DNA of 28,913 bases from DASWOJ01 sp036398775 (GTDB lineage: Bacteria > Pseudomonadota > Alphaproteobacteria > Acetobacterales > Acetobacteraceae): contig DASWOJ010000163.1 in the NCBI GenBank assembly GCA_036398775.1, forward strand, positions 1 to 28,913. The letters run 5' to 3'. The notes under the pieces were generated by a model that did not search any database, had not been told where the DNA came from, and saw nothing but the letters and a program-made list of their open reading frames with translations. Below are positions 15,156-23,294 of the stretch, piece by piece (the first letter of the stretch is position 1; every line of letters begins with the position of its first letter). Both the position numbers and the translations under genes were made by a program.

Positions 15156-15689
15156 TCAACGGCTCGGAACATAGACGCCCGTGAACCCGTTCCGGTTGGG
15201 CATCTGCACATTCGGCAGGGTGGCGGCATCCAGCACGGTGCCGTCAGGCACGATGCCATTCAGGTGCAGAAGGTAGGCGGTCACGGCATAGACTTGGTCT
15301 GTCGTCAGGGATTGTGGCGCCTGGAAGGGCATCGCACGCCGGATGTAGTCGAACAGCGTCGTCGCATAGGGCCAGTAGCTGCCCACCGTCTGCACCGCGC
15401 CGGGGGTCGCGAGCGTGCCGCGCCCGCCGACCAGCCGCAGGGCCGGGATGACCGGCTTCTCGCCCCGCTCGCCATGGCAGGCCGCGCAGGTACTGGCAAA
15501 CAGCGCCGCCCCTTGCTCCACGCTGCCCTCTCCCGGCGGCAGCCCGGCGCCGTCCGCGCGCACGTCGATGTCCTCGGCGCCAAGCTCTTGCGGCGTCGCC
15601 GGATGGCCGAAGCCGAAATGCTGCGGCTCCGCTGCGGCGGAGCCTGCAAGGAGGCCGAAGGCGGCTAGCAGGAGAGCGTTACACCGCAA
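15156..15689 (-). CDS. Cytochrome c subunit of sulfite dehydrogenase
   Basis: This 177-residue protein begins at TTG 15689, nine bases after GGAG and overlapping the end of the molybdoenzyme gene by 11 bases. MRCNALLLAAFGLLAGSAAA is a signal peptide. The heme site is CAACH (Cys68, Cys71, His72) within STCAACHGERGE. Met120 in RRAMPFQAPQSLT is the likely axial ligand. DQVYAVTAYLLHLNGI and the end MPNRNGF match cytochromes encoded beside SoxC/SorA-type enzymes. It takes electrons from the molybdenum subunit in the periplasm. Only one heme motif is present, so it resembles SorB or the heme c part of SoxD rather than diheme SoxD. Confidence 0.88.
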   Translation of the reverse strand: MRCNALLLAAFGLLAGSAAAEPQHFGFGHPATPQELGAEDIDVRADGAGLPPGEGSVEQGAALFASTCAACHGERGEKPVIPALRLVGGRGTLATPGAVQTVGSYWPYATTLFDYIRRAMPFQAPQSLTTDQVYAVTAYLLHLNGIVPDGTVLDAATLPNVQMPNRNGFTGVYVPSR

Positions 15690-16938
15690 GCGACGTTACT
15701 CCGTCCGGAGCGATGCGCCAGGTGTTGATCGCATTGTAATGATACATGAAGTTTGGCCCACGCTCGGCCAGTAGGCTGGCGCGCGTGGGTTGGACGGCGC
15801 CGGTCTCGTCCGTCGCACGGCTTTGCAGCGCGGCTGGGCCGCCGTCCCAGGTCCAGGGCAGCCGGAACCGGGTCAGGCACTTCGGCAGGACCGGGTCCTG
15901 CAACGCCGCGTCCTGCCAGGTGGCCCCCTCATCCGTCGAGACCTCGACCCGCGCGATGCGGCCGCGGCCGGACCAGGCCAACCCGCTGACCTCGTGGAAC
16001 CCCGGCTGGTCCGGGCCGCGCCCCGGCGAGGGCCGTGTGATCACGGACTTCACCTCCATGATGAAGTTGAACTGCTTGGCGGTCCCATCGGGGAGCAGGC
16101 TCGTGTACTTCGAGGTTTCCTCGCGAGTTTCGAACGGCTGGTCGCCGAGCTTCAGGCGGCGCAGCCATTTCACGTTCATGTTGCCCTCGTAGCCCGGCAG
16201 CAGCAGGCGGAGCGGATAGCCGTTCTCCGGCCGCAGATGCTCCCCGTTCTGCGCGTAGGCCAGGATGGCATCATCCAACGCTTTCTCGATCGGCACCGAG
16301 CGGCTCATCGCGGCGGCGTCGGCGCCCTCCGCCAGCACCCATGCGGCCTCGGGCCTCACCCCGGCTTCGGCCAGGACGTCCGCAAGCCGCACGCCGGTCC
16401 ACTCCGCGCAGCTCACCTGCCCATGGGTATCCTGCACGGTCCAGTGCGCCCCGATCTTCGCGGTGTTGTAGAACGGGGTGTTGCCCGAGCACTCCAGGAA
16501 GTGCAGCCGGGATACGGAGGGGAAGCGGGCCAGGTCGTCCATGCCGAAGCTGAGCGGGCGCTCCACCAGCCCGTGCACCAGCAGCCTGTGGCGGCCCGGA
16601 TCAATCGCCGGGGTGCCGGCGTGGCTGCGGACGTGGTGCAGGCCGTTCGGCGTGATGATGCCGGCCAGGTCCTGCAGCGGTGCTTGCGCGGACGCGGTCG
16701 TCATGAAGGGTGACTTATCCCGCACGCGGCGCACCACGGAGCGTTCGAACGGCGAAGGGCTGCCGTAGGGCGTGTCATCCGCCGCGGCGCCTTGCCGGGT
16801 CATCCAGGGCGGCGGGTTCAGGGCTGGTTCCGTCGCGGCGGTGCCGGCGCCCGATGCTGCGGACGCGCCAGCAAAGGTCCAGCCCATCTGCTGCAGCATG
16901 CGCCGCCGCCGCATCCCTGCGGTCCTATGCTCCGGCAT
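15679..16938 (-). CDS. SoxC/SorA-type molybdopterin sulfite dehydrogenase
   Basis: I start at the ATG at 16938, seven bases after GGGGAG, giving 419 residues. A twin-arginine-like leader (MRRRRMLQQMGWTFAGASAASG) fits export with the folded cofactor. HHVRSHAGTPAIDPGRHRLLVHGLVERPLSF and RFPSVSRLHFLECSGN follow. Cys150 in LECSGN is the molybdenum ligand. MNVKWLRRLKLGDQPF and the C-terminal Mo-co dimerisation domain (RVEVSTDEGATWQDAAL) are present. The blocks are closest to SoxC, the sulfane dehydrogenase subunit, but no soxXYZAB genes are near. Activity on sulfite, as in free-standing SoxC-like or SorA enzymes, is more likely. It overlaps its cytochrome partner. Sulfite could come from desulfonation by the LLM monooxygenase encoded upstream; this is inference. 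Confidence 0.9.
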   Translation of the reverse strand: MPEHRTAGMRRRRMLQQMGWTFAGASAASGAGTAATEPALNPPPWMTRQGAAADDTPYGSPSPFERSVVRRVRDKSPFMTTASAQAPLQDLAGIITPNGLHHVRSHAGTPAIDPGRHRLLVHGLVERPLSFGMDDLARFPSVSRLHFLECSGNTPFYNTAKIGAHWTVQDTHGQVSCAEWTGVRLADVLAEAGVRPEAAWVLAEGADAAAMSRSVPIEKALDDAILAYAQNGEHLRPENGYPLRLLLPGYEGNMNVKWLRRLKLGDQPFETREETSKYTSLLPDGTAKQFNFIMEVKSVITRPSPGRGPDQPGFHEVSGLAWSGRGRIARVEVSTDEGATWQDAALQDPVLPKCLTRFRLPWTWDGGPAALQSRATDETGAVQPTRASLLAERGPNFMYHYNAINTWRIAPDGVTSLAV

Positions 16939-17005
16939 GGCCGTTCTCCCCAAGCAGTCCGGCGGCCAGCAGCCTGGCCGCGGATGCCCCGCGTTTCCAC
17001 GTCAT

Positions 17006-17026
17006 ATGCATTGGGAGAGTATGCAT
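17006..17026. promoter_or_regulatory. Paired ATGCAT motif upstream of the sulfite dehydrogenase
   Basis: ATGCAT occurs at 17006-17011 and 17021-17026, separated by nine bases. As each half is itself palindromic, the whole is symmetrical. The near edge lies about 68 bases upstream of the sulfite dehydrogenase start, a sensible operator position. The GC-rich context makes two ATGCAT hexamers in 21 bases notable. No regulator is known. Confidence 0.3.
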
Positions 17027-17279
17027 GAAATTCAGCGATGGAAAGGCACGGCCGCAGTCGGCAACGGCGGGGCGTTGCTGGGGCGGCAATGCGCTCGATC
17101 ATAGGATCCCCCCAACCCCATCGCATTCTCCCGTACCTTCGTCTGTTTGGGGTGTGGTCCAGAACGAGTTATTTCCGGAGGACCTCGGGGCGGAGCAGGA
17201 TGGCCTGTTCCGTCAGCGGCGTCCTGTAGCCCGTTATTTTGTCGGGTATGAACCGAGAGATCGGGCCGGACATCCCCTC

Positions 17280-17712
17280 CGCGCGCGCCGATGTGGCCCA
17301 GGATCTTGCTGTCCTTGCGCACCAGGTACTTCGCGCCGATAGCGGTGACGGCGCGGGTCCGCATGTCGGTGATCCCGCCCGCGTCCAGGATCGCCTGCGG
17401 CTTGCCGGTCTTGGGGTCAAACAGCGCCAGGATCGCCATCTCGGATGGCAGACCCTGTTCGTAGTTGTAAACGAAGTCGCTGACCACCTTCACCCCGGCC
17501 CGCTGCACGTCGCTGCCGATGGCGCCGCGCAGTACGTTGAAGTGCCCGTCCACCGCCAGGTCGGGCTTGAGGTGCATCCGGGGCTCGATGACGGCCTGCT
17601 TGCGGCCCTGGGTGGCCAGGCTGGCTTCGATGGCGCCGAGGATGTCCTCATCCGTCATGTCCAGCGCGGCGATGTCGGGTCCGTTGAGGAAGTCCACATA
17701 GATCGGTTGCGT
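17280..17712 (-). pseudogene. Ornithine cyclodeaminase-family protein, truncated
   Basis: The minus strand encodes TQPIYVDFLNGPDIAAL, then EPRMHLKPD, GHFNVLRGAIG, GVKVVSDFVYNYEQGLPSE, GKPQAILDAGGITDMRTRAVTAIGAKYL and SKILGHIGARG. This is the first half of the ornithine cyclodeaminase/mu-crystallin family (imine reductases and cyclodeaminases using NAD(P)). Similarity breaks inside the Rossmann GxGxxx loop at about 17280; roughly half of the usual 320-340 residues is missing. The codon at the expected start is ACG (17712-17710), seven bases after AGGA, not ATG. Beyond the break, another frame (17279-17169) encodes an unrelated-looking tail with PDKITGYRTPLTEQAILL that I cannot place. It lies downstream of the LLM gene on the same strand. 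Confidence 0.72.
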
Positions 17713-17839
17713 CGCGCTGTCCTTCGTCGGGCAAAAAATGCAGCCCCGTTCAGCGGCAGGCCACCAGACCGGATCAGCCCACCAATGCCCTAGGACCTGC
17801 TGGGCCGCCAAGACGCATCCTAGCTTCCAGCGTGGGGGA

Positions 17840-19213
17840 TCATCCTCCGGTGCCCCCGAGCATCTCCCGCAGCGTGCGGGCGGTGTAGCCGGTGCGGAAC
17901 CGGCCGCGGCGTTGCAGCTCGGGCACCAGCAGCTCGACGATCGCGGTCAGGTCCTCCATCAAGCAGGCCGTGTGGCCCAGCATGAAGCCGCCGCGGCTGC
18001 CGGTGGCTTCGAAGGCTTCCTCCAGCCGGTCGGCGATCTGGGCGGCGGTGCCGGCCAGCATGGTGTTGTGGTTGGTGGCATAACGTGCGCCTTCCTCCAG
18101 GAACCCGGCGCGCGTCATCTCGGCATCGTAGCCCAGTTCGGCCGCCATCTGGTGCACCACGCCGACCGGCGAGGCATGGGCGGCGACGATCTCGGCCTGC
18201 AGCTCGCGCAGGGTGAACCGGGCCGGCAGCGTCGCGAAGTCGTAGCCGTTGTTGTAGGACAGGTAGGCCCCCACGGCGTCGGGCGGCATGGTCTGCAACT
18301 GGCGATCCCTGCGGGCCACCGCCTCCCGCTCGGTCGCCGCCACCGCGACCGGGGTCTGCCATAGGATGCCGACCGCGGCGGGGTCGCGGCCTTCCGCCAC
18401 CAGGGCGTCGTCCAGCGCCCGGCGCTGCGCCGCCTGGGCGGACAGCGTCATCTCCCCGCCGAACACGTGGTCCGCCACGCGGGCCGAGGCCTGGATGCCG
18501 CGCGGCGAGCCGCCCGCCTGGATCAGCACCGGACGCCCCTGCGGCGAGGGCGGCGTATTGAGCGGGCCTTCCACCTGGAAGAAGCGGCCGCGATGGCTGA
18601 CGCCATGGATTTTGTCCGGGTCCGTCACCCGCCCGGTGGCGGCGTCCCATAGCATCGCGTCCGGCTCCGCGCTGTCCCACAGCGCCCGGCACACGTCCAC
18701 GAACTCCTCCATGCGGTCGTAGCGGGCGCCATGCTCCATCAACTGGTCGAAGCCGAAGTTCGCGGCGTCCGATTTCCGGGTGGAGGTCACCAGGTTCATC
18801 GCCACCCGGCCGCCGGTGATATGGTCCAGCGAGTTCAGCAGCCGTGCCGTGTAGTACGGGTGCATGAAGGTAGTGGAGTAGGTCAGGCCGAAGCCGATGT
18901 GCCGGGTCACGCGGGACATGGCGACCAGCAGCGGGTTGAAGTCCTGGCGCGGCCAGTTGATGCCCCATTCCACGGCGGCGTCGCGTGAGCCGCCATAGGT
19001 GTCCGGCACGCCGGTGCCGTCGCCGGAGAAGATCATGTCCAGCAGGCCGCGCTCGGCCAGGCGGGCGATGTCCTCGTAAAGCTCCACGTCGGGAAAGCGG
19101 CGGCCCGCGAGCGCCGCCGGGTCGCGCCAGCGGCCGCCCATGTGGATGTAGGACACGTCGAGCCCGAGGTGCATGAGCGGCTTGCGCGCGGCCCCGTCTG
19201 TCGGATGCCGCAT
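17840..19213 (-). CDS. LLM-class flavin monooxygenase (NtaA/DszA/DmoA type)
   Basis: This 457-residue protein starts at the ATG at 19213, sharing one base with the stop of the upstream oxidase (TGATG). It begins MRHPTDGAARKPLMHLGLDV and continues with GLLDMIFSGDGTG, GFGLTYSTTFMHPYYTARLLNSLDHITGGRVAMNLVTS, GARYDRMEEFVDVCRALWDS, GRFFQVEGPLNTPPSPQGRPVLIQAG and PRGIQASARVADHVFGG. These blocks define the bacterial-luciferase-like group that includes nitrilotriacetate, dibenzothiophene-sulfone and dimethylsulfide monooxygenases. Such enzymes use FMNH2 from a separate reductase to cleave C-N or C-S bonds. Neighbours offer either reading: an N-methyl amine oxidase upstream points to amines, and a sulfite dehydrogenase downstream points to sulfur compounds. 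No flavin reductase gene is in the window. Confidence 0.9.
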   Translation of the reverse strand: MRHPTDGAARKPLMHLGLDVSYIHMGGRWRDPAALAGRRFPDVELYEDIARLAERGLLDMIFSGDGTGVPDTYGGSRDAAVEWGINWPRQDFNPLLVAMSRVTRHIGFGLTYSTTFMHPYYTARLLNSLDHITGGRVAMNLVTSTRKSDAANFGFDQLMEHGARYDRMEEFVDVCRALWDSAEPDAMLWDAATGRVTDPDKIHGVSHRGRFFQVEGPLNTPPSPQGRPVLIQAGGSPRGIQASARVADHVFGGEMTLSAQAAQRRALDDALVAEGRDPAAVGILWQTPVAVAATEREAVARRDRQLQTMPPDAVGAYLSYNNGYDFATLPARFTLRELQAEIVAAHASPVGVVHQMAAELGYDAEMTRAGFLEEGARYATNHNTMLAGTAAQIADRLEEAFEATGSRGGFMLGHTACLMEDLTAIVELLVPELQRRGRFRTGYTARTLREMLGGTGG

Positions 19214-20388
19214 CAGGCGGGCACGGCCGCGCCGAACCGTGCCAGGCTGAACTCGGGCGCCATGGCGCGGGCCGGGGCCATCGCGGCGGCGGCCACCGCC
19301 TCGCCCAGCGCCGGGGAGTGCTTGAAGCCGTGGCCGGAGCAGCACGAGGCCGCCAGCACGGTCCCGTCCTCCCGCAACCGGTCGATGATGAACCCGGCGT
19401 CGGGCGTGACCGCGTAGAGGCAGGTCGCCGACTTGCTAAGCCGGCGGCTTAGTCCGAGCAGGCGGCCCTCGACGTGGCGGTCGTAGAGGGTCCGCACTTC
19501 CTCCTCCGGGATGGTGCGGTCCACGCGATCCGGCTCGGTGTGGCCATCGTAGCGTTCGCTGCCCACCTTCACGCCGGGTTCGCCGGGCAGGAGCGGGAAG
19601 CCGTAGAGGTAGTCGGCCTCCGTGGCGCCGTGCATCCAAATGAACACGGGACAGGCGGCCGGGTCGTAGAGGCGCGGCTCATCCGGCTCGAACCAGAGCA
19701 GGGTCTGGCGGTGGACCTGCACCATGTCGGCCATGATCCCGCCGGCCAAGCCCGGCAACCAGGCGCCAGCAGTCAGCACCACCCGGCCGGCTGCGATGCT
19801 GCCATGGTCCGTCGTCACCAGCACTCCGTCGCCGTGGGGCGCGACCGACAAGACCGCCTCATTCGGCCGTATCGTGGCGCCGTGCATGCGGGCCAGGCGG
19901 AGTTGGACGGCGACACCGGCCTCGGGAAAGACGACGCCGGCCGTGGGTTCGAAGAAGCCGCGATCCGCGTCGCGCACCGCGAATTGCGGGTAGCGGCGGC
20001 GGATCTCGGCGCTGCCCAGGATCTCGTGCGCGATGGAGTGGCGGCGCGCGACGTCTATCGTGGCGCCCAGGAAACCCGGGCGGCCGTGGCTCGGGGCGCC
20101 GTCGCCCTCGCCGATCATGAGCAGGCCGATCTCCCGCAGCAGCGTCTCGCCGGTTTCCTGCTCCAGCTCCCGCCAGATCTCGTGCGAGCGGCGCACCAGC
20201 GGCACGTAGGCGTCGCCCTCCGCGACGGCAAGCCGCGTCACCCGGCTGCCGCCATGGGTGGAGCCGTGCGCGTGCGGCGGATCGAACCGGTCGATCCCGA
20301 CGGCGCGCACGCCCTGCAGGGCCAGGCGGTGCAGCGTAGCGCTGCCCACCGCGCCCAGGCCGACGACGACGACATCCGCGGTGTCCAT
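19213..20388 (-). CDS. Monomeric sarcosine / N-methyltryptophan oxidase-type flavoenzyme
   Basis: I start at the ATG at 20388, with GGAG five bases upstream, giving 391 residues. DVVVVGLGAVGSATLHRLA is the N-terminal FAD-binding motif, followed by FDPPHAHGSTHGGSRVTR, typical of MSOX/SolA. Cys323 in SATCLYAVTPDAGFIID corresponds to the cysteine that binds FAD covalently in these enzymes. ASCCSGHGFKHSPALGE is the conserved flavin-side loop. Length and motif order match N-methyl-L-tryptophan oxidase and monomeric sarcosine oxidase, which demethylate secondary amines to the amine, formaldehyde and peroxide. It is translationally coupled to the LLM monooxygenase, so the two probably act on one compound in sequence. 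Confidence 0.92.
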   Translation of the reverse strand: MDTADVVVVGLGAVGSATLHRLALQGVRAVGIDRFDPPHAHGSTHGGSRVTRLAVAEGDAYVPLVRRSHEIWRELEQETGETLLREIGLLMIGEGDGAPSHGRPGFLGATIDVARRHSIAHEILGSAEIRRRYPQFAVRDADRGFFEPTAGVVFPEAGVAVQLRLARMHGATIRPNEAVLSVAPHGDGVLVTTDHGSIAAGRVVLTAGAWLPGLAGGIMADMVQVHRQTLLWFEPDEPRLYDPAACPVFIWMHGATEADYLYGFPLLPGEPGVKVGSERYDGHTEPDRVDRTIPEEEVRTLYDRHVEGRLLGLSRRLSKSATCLYAVTPDAGFIIDRLREDGTVLAASCCSGHGFKHSPALGEAVAAAAMAPARAMAPEFSLARFGAAVPA

Positions 20389-20435
20389 CAAGCTCCGTCT
20401 CCCTCACTGTCCCGCCCATCCTGAACCGGTTCCGT

Positions 20436-20546
20436 TGTCCCAGGTAGGCCTCACGCACCGCGTCGCTGTGCAGCAGCCCGGCTCCCGATGCCGCCAGCAC
20501 GACCTCTCCGGATTGCAGCACGTAGGCGGTCTCGTGGCCGAGCGTG
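20436..20546 (-). pseudogene. LivF-type ABC ATPase, C-terminal remnant
   Basis: A short minus-strand stretch reads LGHETAYVLQSGEVVLAASG, then LLHSDAVREAYLGQ. This matches the last 35 residues or so of branched-chain amino acid ATPase LivF (AxRAYVLxxGxxxLxGxGxxLLxxxxVxxAYLG). Everything upstream is missing; the next recognisable sequences are insertion-sequence fragments on both strands. The remnant ends about 50 bases before the sarcosine-oxidase-type start. A branched-chain or amide uptake system probably once preceded that gene, in the same transcript. Confidence 0.65.
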
Positions 20547-20605
20547 GCCGCACCGGCTGGCAGAGGGCGACCGGATACGGCAGGAGGAGCCAGGCTGAAG
20601 CGGCA

Positions 20606-20703
20606 ATGGCGCGCTACAGACACTTGATCGGCACCAAGCTTCGCGCCCGGAGTCTGCCTGCTCAGCAGGGCGAGGCCGCTAGTGCTGTCGCGGTGCTGAA
20701 CCC
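20606..20703 (+). pseudogene. IS5-like transposase, C-terminal fragment
   Basis: The plus strand reads MARYRHLIGTKLRARSLPAQ followed by EAASAVAVLN. This resembles the C-terminal signature of IS5-related transposases (RYKxIIGxxLRARSxxxQxxEVxIxxxVLNRM). The piece is only about 32 residues. It abuts the end of the IS1595-like remnant on the opposite strand at about 20703, so one element probably inserted into or recombined with the other. Confidence 0.6.
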
Positions 20704-21100
20704 TGCGCCCGCCAGTTCCACCACCAACGTTCTGGCGAGCAGCCCGCGGCGCGGTTGCTCCGTCATGGCCGGCACGTCCGAAGCATCCAGGTCCAGGGTG
20801 ATCTGCTGATTGGTTAGGTTCCAGGCCCATGAAGGGGAGGCACAAGCCCCACACGCGCAGCGGCTGGTGGTGCCCGGCCAGCGTCGTGCCGGTCCGATCG
20901 TCGAAGCGCCCAGCACATGCCTTGCACCGGTAGTGCTGGCGACAAGGCTAGGCATCGTCGTGGCCGTCCCTGATGATGGCGCTGCCGCCGCACACAGGGC
21001 AGCACGTACCCTCGGGCGAGCAATGCTGGCGCACCAGCGCGAAGCACATGGCGTCGTCGATCAGGCCCGAAAGGTTGAATAGGTCGGATGCCGCGATGAC
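20703..21100 (-). pseudogene. IS1595-like transposase, decayed
   Basis: On the minus strand, SDLFNLSGLIDDAMCFALVRQH and CPVCGGSAIIRDGHDDA are followed by an in-frame TAG where Gln is expected. QHYRCKACAGRFDDRTGTTLAGHHQPLRVWGLCLPFMG then continues. A frameshift near 20815 moves the reading to NLTNQQITLDLDASDVPAMTEQ and ARTLVVELAG. Paired CxxC motifs form the zinc ribbon of IS1595-group (ISXO2-like) transposases. The DDE catalytic domain after VVELAG is gone. One stop, one frameshift and a truncation show that it is inactive. Confidence 0.75.
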
Positions 21101-21211
21101 AAAAGTTCCTCGTGCGAGCCGGCCAGCTACTCCCGCCGGTTTTCGCGCACCAGGTGCCGGCATCCCAACAGCCCGGTCGTGGCCTCATTATCCTGGAAGC
21201 CAATAAGAGCC

Positions 21212-22741
21212 TTAAGCGGTATGGCGCCGCCGAACGGCGTGACCGATGCCCGAGATGACACGGCGAGCGGCGGCCTTGAAGGCGGGAACATAGAGCAGAA
21301 GCGTAAGCAAGGTGACCGTCGCCAAGCCCATCGAGATGGGCCGGGTGAAGAACGGTTCGATGCTGCCGTCGCTCAGGACAAGACCGCGCCGGAGACTTTT
21401 GTCCAGCAGGCCGCCGAGAACCAGGCCGAGCACGAAGGGCGCCATGTGGTAGCCGCGCCGGCGGAGCAGGAAGGCGCCGATCCCGACGAACATCATGGTG
21501 TAGATGTCGAACACCCGGGATGCGCTGGCATAGGCGCCGACGGTGCAGAGCACGAAGATGATGGGCATCAGCACCGCATTGCGGATGCGGAGAACCAGCA
21601 GGAGCGGGCGCACCAGGAACAGGCCGAACAGCAGGATGGAGAACATCGCCACCGTCGTCATGGCAACGACGTCGTAGATGAACTGCGGGTGTTCCACCAT
21701 CAGCATGGGGCCGGGCTGGATACCGTGGATGATCATGGCGGCCATCAGCACCGCGGAGGGAGCGGACCCGGGAATGCCAAGGGCGAGCAGCGGGATCATG
21801 TGGCCGGGAATGGAGGCCATGTCGCCGGTTTCCGCCGCCATCAGCCCTTCGATCGAGCCTTTGCCGAACATCTCGGGCTCGCGGCTGACGGCGCGGGCGG
21901 CGGCGTAGGACATCCAGGCGCCGCTATCCTCGCCAACGCCGGGCATGAGGCCGGTGGTGACGCCGATGATGCCGGAGCGCAGCACGGTGGGCCAGTATTG
22001 CAGCACCTCGCGGAAGCGGGGGAGGACGCTGTCCCGCATCTCGACCAGCTTGGCCTCGACGGGGTTGGCGAGCTTGGTGAGGATTTCCGCGAAGCCGAAG
22101 GCGCCGACCAGGGCCGGGATGAGGGCGATGCCGCCGGAAAGCTGGTCCCAGCCGAAGGTGAAGCGGTCATGCGCATACAGGCCGTCCTGCCCGATCTGGG
22201 CGGTGAACAGGCCGAGCAGGCCCATGAGCCAGCCCTTCAACGGGTCGTCGCCGACTAGGGAGCCTGACATGGTGACGCCGAACAGCGCGAGCCAGAAGAA
22301 CTCGTACGAGCCGAAGGACAGGGCGACCCGGGCGAGCAGCGGGGTGAACGCAGCGAGACAGATGACGCCGAGCAGGACGGAGGTGAATGCGCCGGAGGTG
22401 GCGATGCCGATGGCGCGCCCGGCCTCGCCGCGCATCGCCAGGGCGTGGCCATCGGCGCAGGAGGCGGCGTTCGCGGCGGTGCCGGGGATGTTGAGCAGGA
22501 TGGCGGTGCGAGAGCCGCCATAGAGCGTGCCGACATAGGAGCAGACGAGCACGAGGATGGCGTCGTTGGCCGGGAGCTTGATGGTGAGAGTGGTGAGCAG
22601 GGCGATGCACAGCGTGGCGGACAAGCCGGGCAGGCAGCCGACGATGATGCCGACGAGCGCGCCGCCCATGCCGAGGGCCAGCGAGAGCGGGTTGAGCACG
22701 CCGCCATAGGCATGGAGCAGGTCGTTGATGCCGGCGAACAT
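21212..22741 (-). CDS. tctA: Tripartite tricarboxylate transporter, large subunit TctA
   Basis: This 509-residue membrane protein starts at the ATG at 22741, 19 bases after tctB. It has about 12 hydrophobic segments and the TctA signatures GIIVGCLPGLSATLCIALL (an N-terminal repeat loop), YVGTLYGGSRTAILLNIPGTAANAASCADGHALA, MAAETGDMASIPGHMIPLLALGIPGSAPSAVLMAA and GIIGVTTGLMPGVGEDSGAW. These Gly/Pro-rich loops form the substrate and sodium or proton path. It is the last gene of a five-gene minus-strand operon. TTT systems carry carboxylates such as citrate, aromatic acids or sugar acids; the substrate is not evident. Confidence 0.95.
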   Translation of the reverse strand: MFAGINDLLHAYGGVLNPLSLALGMGGALVGIIVGCLPGLSATLCIALLTTLTIKLPANDAILVLVCSYVGTLYGGSRTAILLNIPGTAANAASCADGHALAMRGEAGRAIGIATSGAFTSVLLGVICLAAFTPLLARVALSFGSYEFFWLALFGVTMSGSLVGDDPLKGWLMGLLGLFTAQIGQDGLYAHDRFTFGWDQLSGGIALIPALVGAFGFAEILTKLANPVEAKLVEMRDSVLPRFREVLQYWPTVLRSGIIGVTTGLMPGVGEDSGAWMSYAAARAVSREPEMFGKGSIEGLMAAETGDMASIPGHMIPLLALGIPGSAPSAVLMAAMIIHGIQPGPMLMVEHPQFIYDVVAMTTVAMFSILLFGLFLVRPLLLVLRIRNAVLMPIIFVLCTVGAYASASRVFDIYTMMFVGIGAFLLRRRGYHMAPFVLGLVLGGLLDKSLRRGLVLSDGSIEPFFTRPISMGLATVTLLTLLLYVPAFKAAARRVISGIGHAVRRRHTA

Positions 22742-22760
22742 GGCGGGGTCCCGGTGCAGG

Positions 22761-23294
22761 CTAGGGTAGGCGAACGAGAAACAGCTGTTGGAACAGCAGG
22801 GTGATGACCAGCCCGGCACCAAGCCCGATGGCCAGCGCAAAGGCGAACGGCGCCGGGCCGAGGCGCCATTCTCCGGTCGGGCTGCGGCGCAGGAACAGTA
22901 TGGAAGCGGCAACGAATACGGTGGCGGCCGCCCAGAACGGCAGGCCGTGGCCGACGAGGCCGGCGCCGAACAGGACGCAGAGGCCGATGATTCCGGCTGC
23001 CCGGCCCGGCGCGGGGCCGAGCAGCCCGCCGGGTGGCCCGGCCGGGCCGCGGGCAAGGCTGCCGGCGCGCAGGCTGCGGAACAGCAGGATGCCGCCTATC
23101 AGCAGCAGCGTGGTGCCGAGCAGGCCAGGCAGCAGGCCCGGAGCCGCGAAGGGCGGAACATCCTGGTCCTCCAACCGGTCCATCAGCAGGGAGCCGGCCA
23201 GGATGGCTCCGCCCAGCCCGAGCCAAACCAGCGCATCGGCCAGGTCGGCGCGGGGTGAGGCGGCATGCCCGTCGGCGCCGGCGCTCATGGTCAC
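22761..23294 (-). CDS. tctB: Tripartite tricarboxylate transporter, small subunit TctB
   Basis: This protein starts at GTG 23294, overlapping the tctC stop by four bases (GTGA); ATG 23288 is an alternative. It has 177 residues with four membrane segments. A Gly/Pro-rich loop (PFAAPGLLPGLLGTTLLLIGG) sits after the first, and a basic stretch near RRSPTGEW before the last. TctB proteins are poorly conserved, so the call rests on topology, size and exact position between TctC and TctA. It supports the large subunit in the membrane. Confidence 0.9.
   Translation of the reverse strand: MTMSAGADGHAASPRADLADALVWLGLGGAILAGSLLMDRLEDQDVPPFAAPGLLPGLLGTTLLLIGGILLFRSLRAGSLARGPAGPPGGLLGPAPGRAAGIIGLCVLFGAGLVGHGLPFWAAATVFVAASILFLRRSPTGEWRLGPAPFAFALAIGLGAGLVITLLFQQLFLVRLP

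Noticed and set aside
15679..16938. Complete Sox thiosulfate-oxidation cluster
   Set aside because: Only the SoxC-like subunit and a single-heme cytochrome are present; no SoxXYZAB genes are found on either side.
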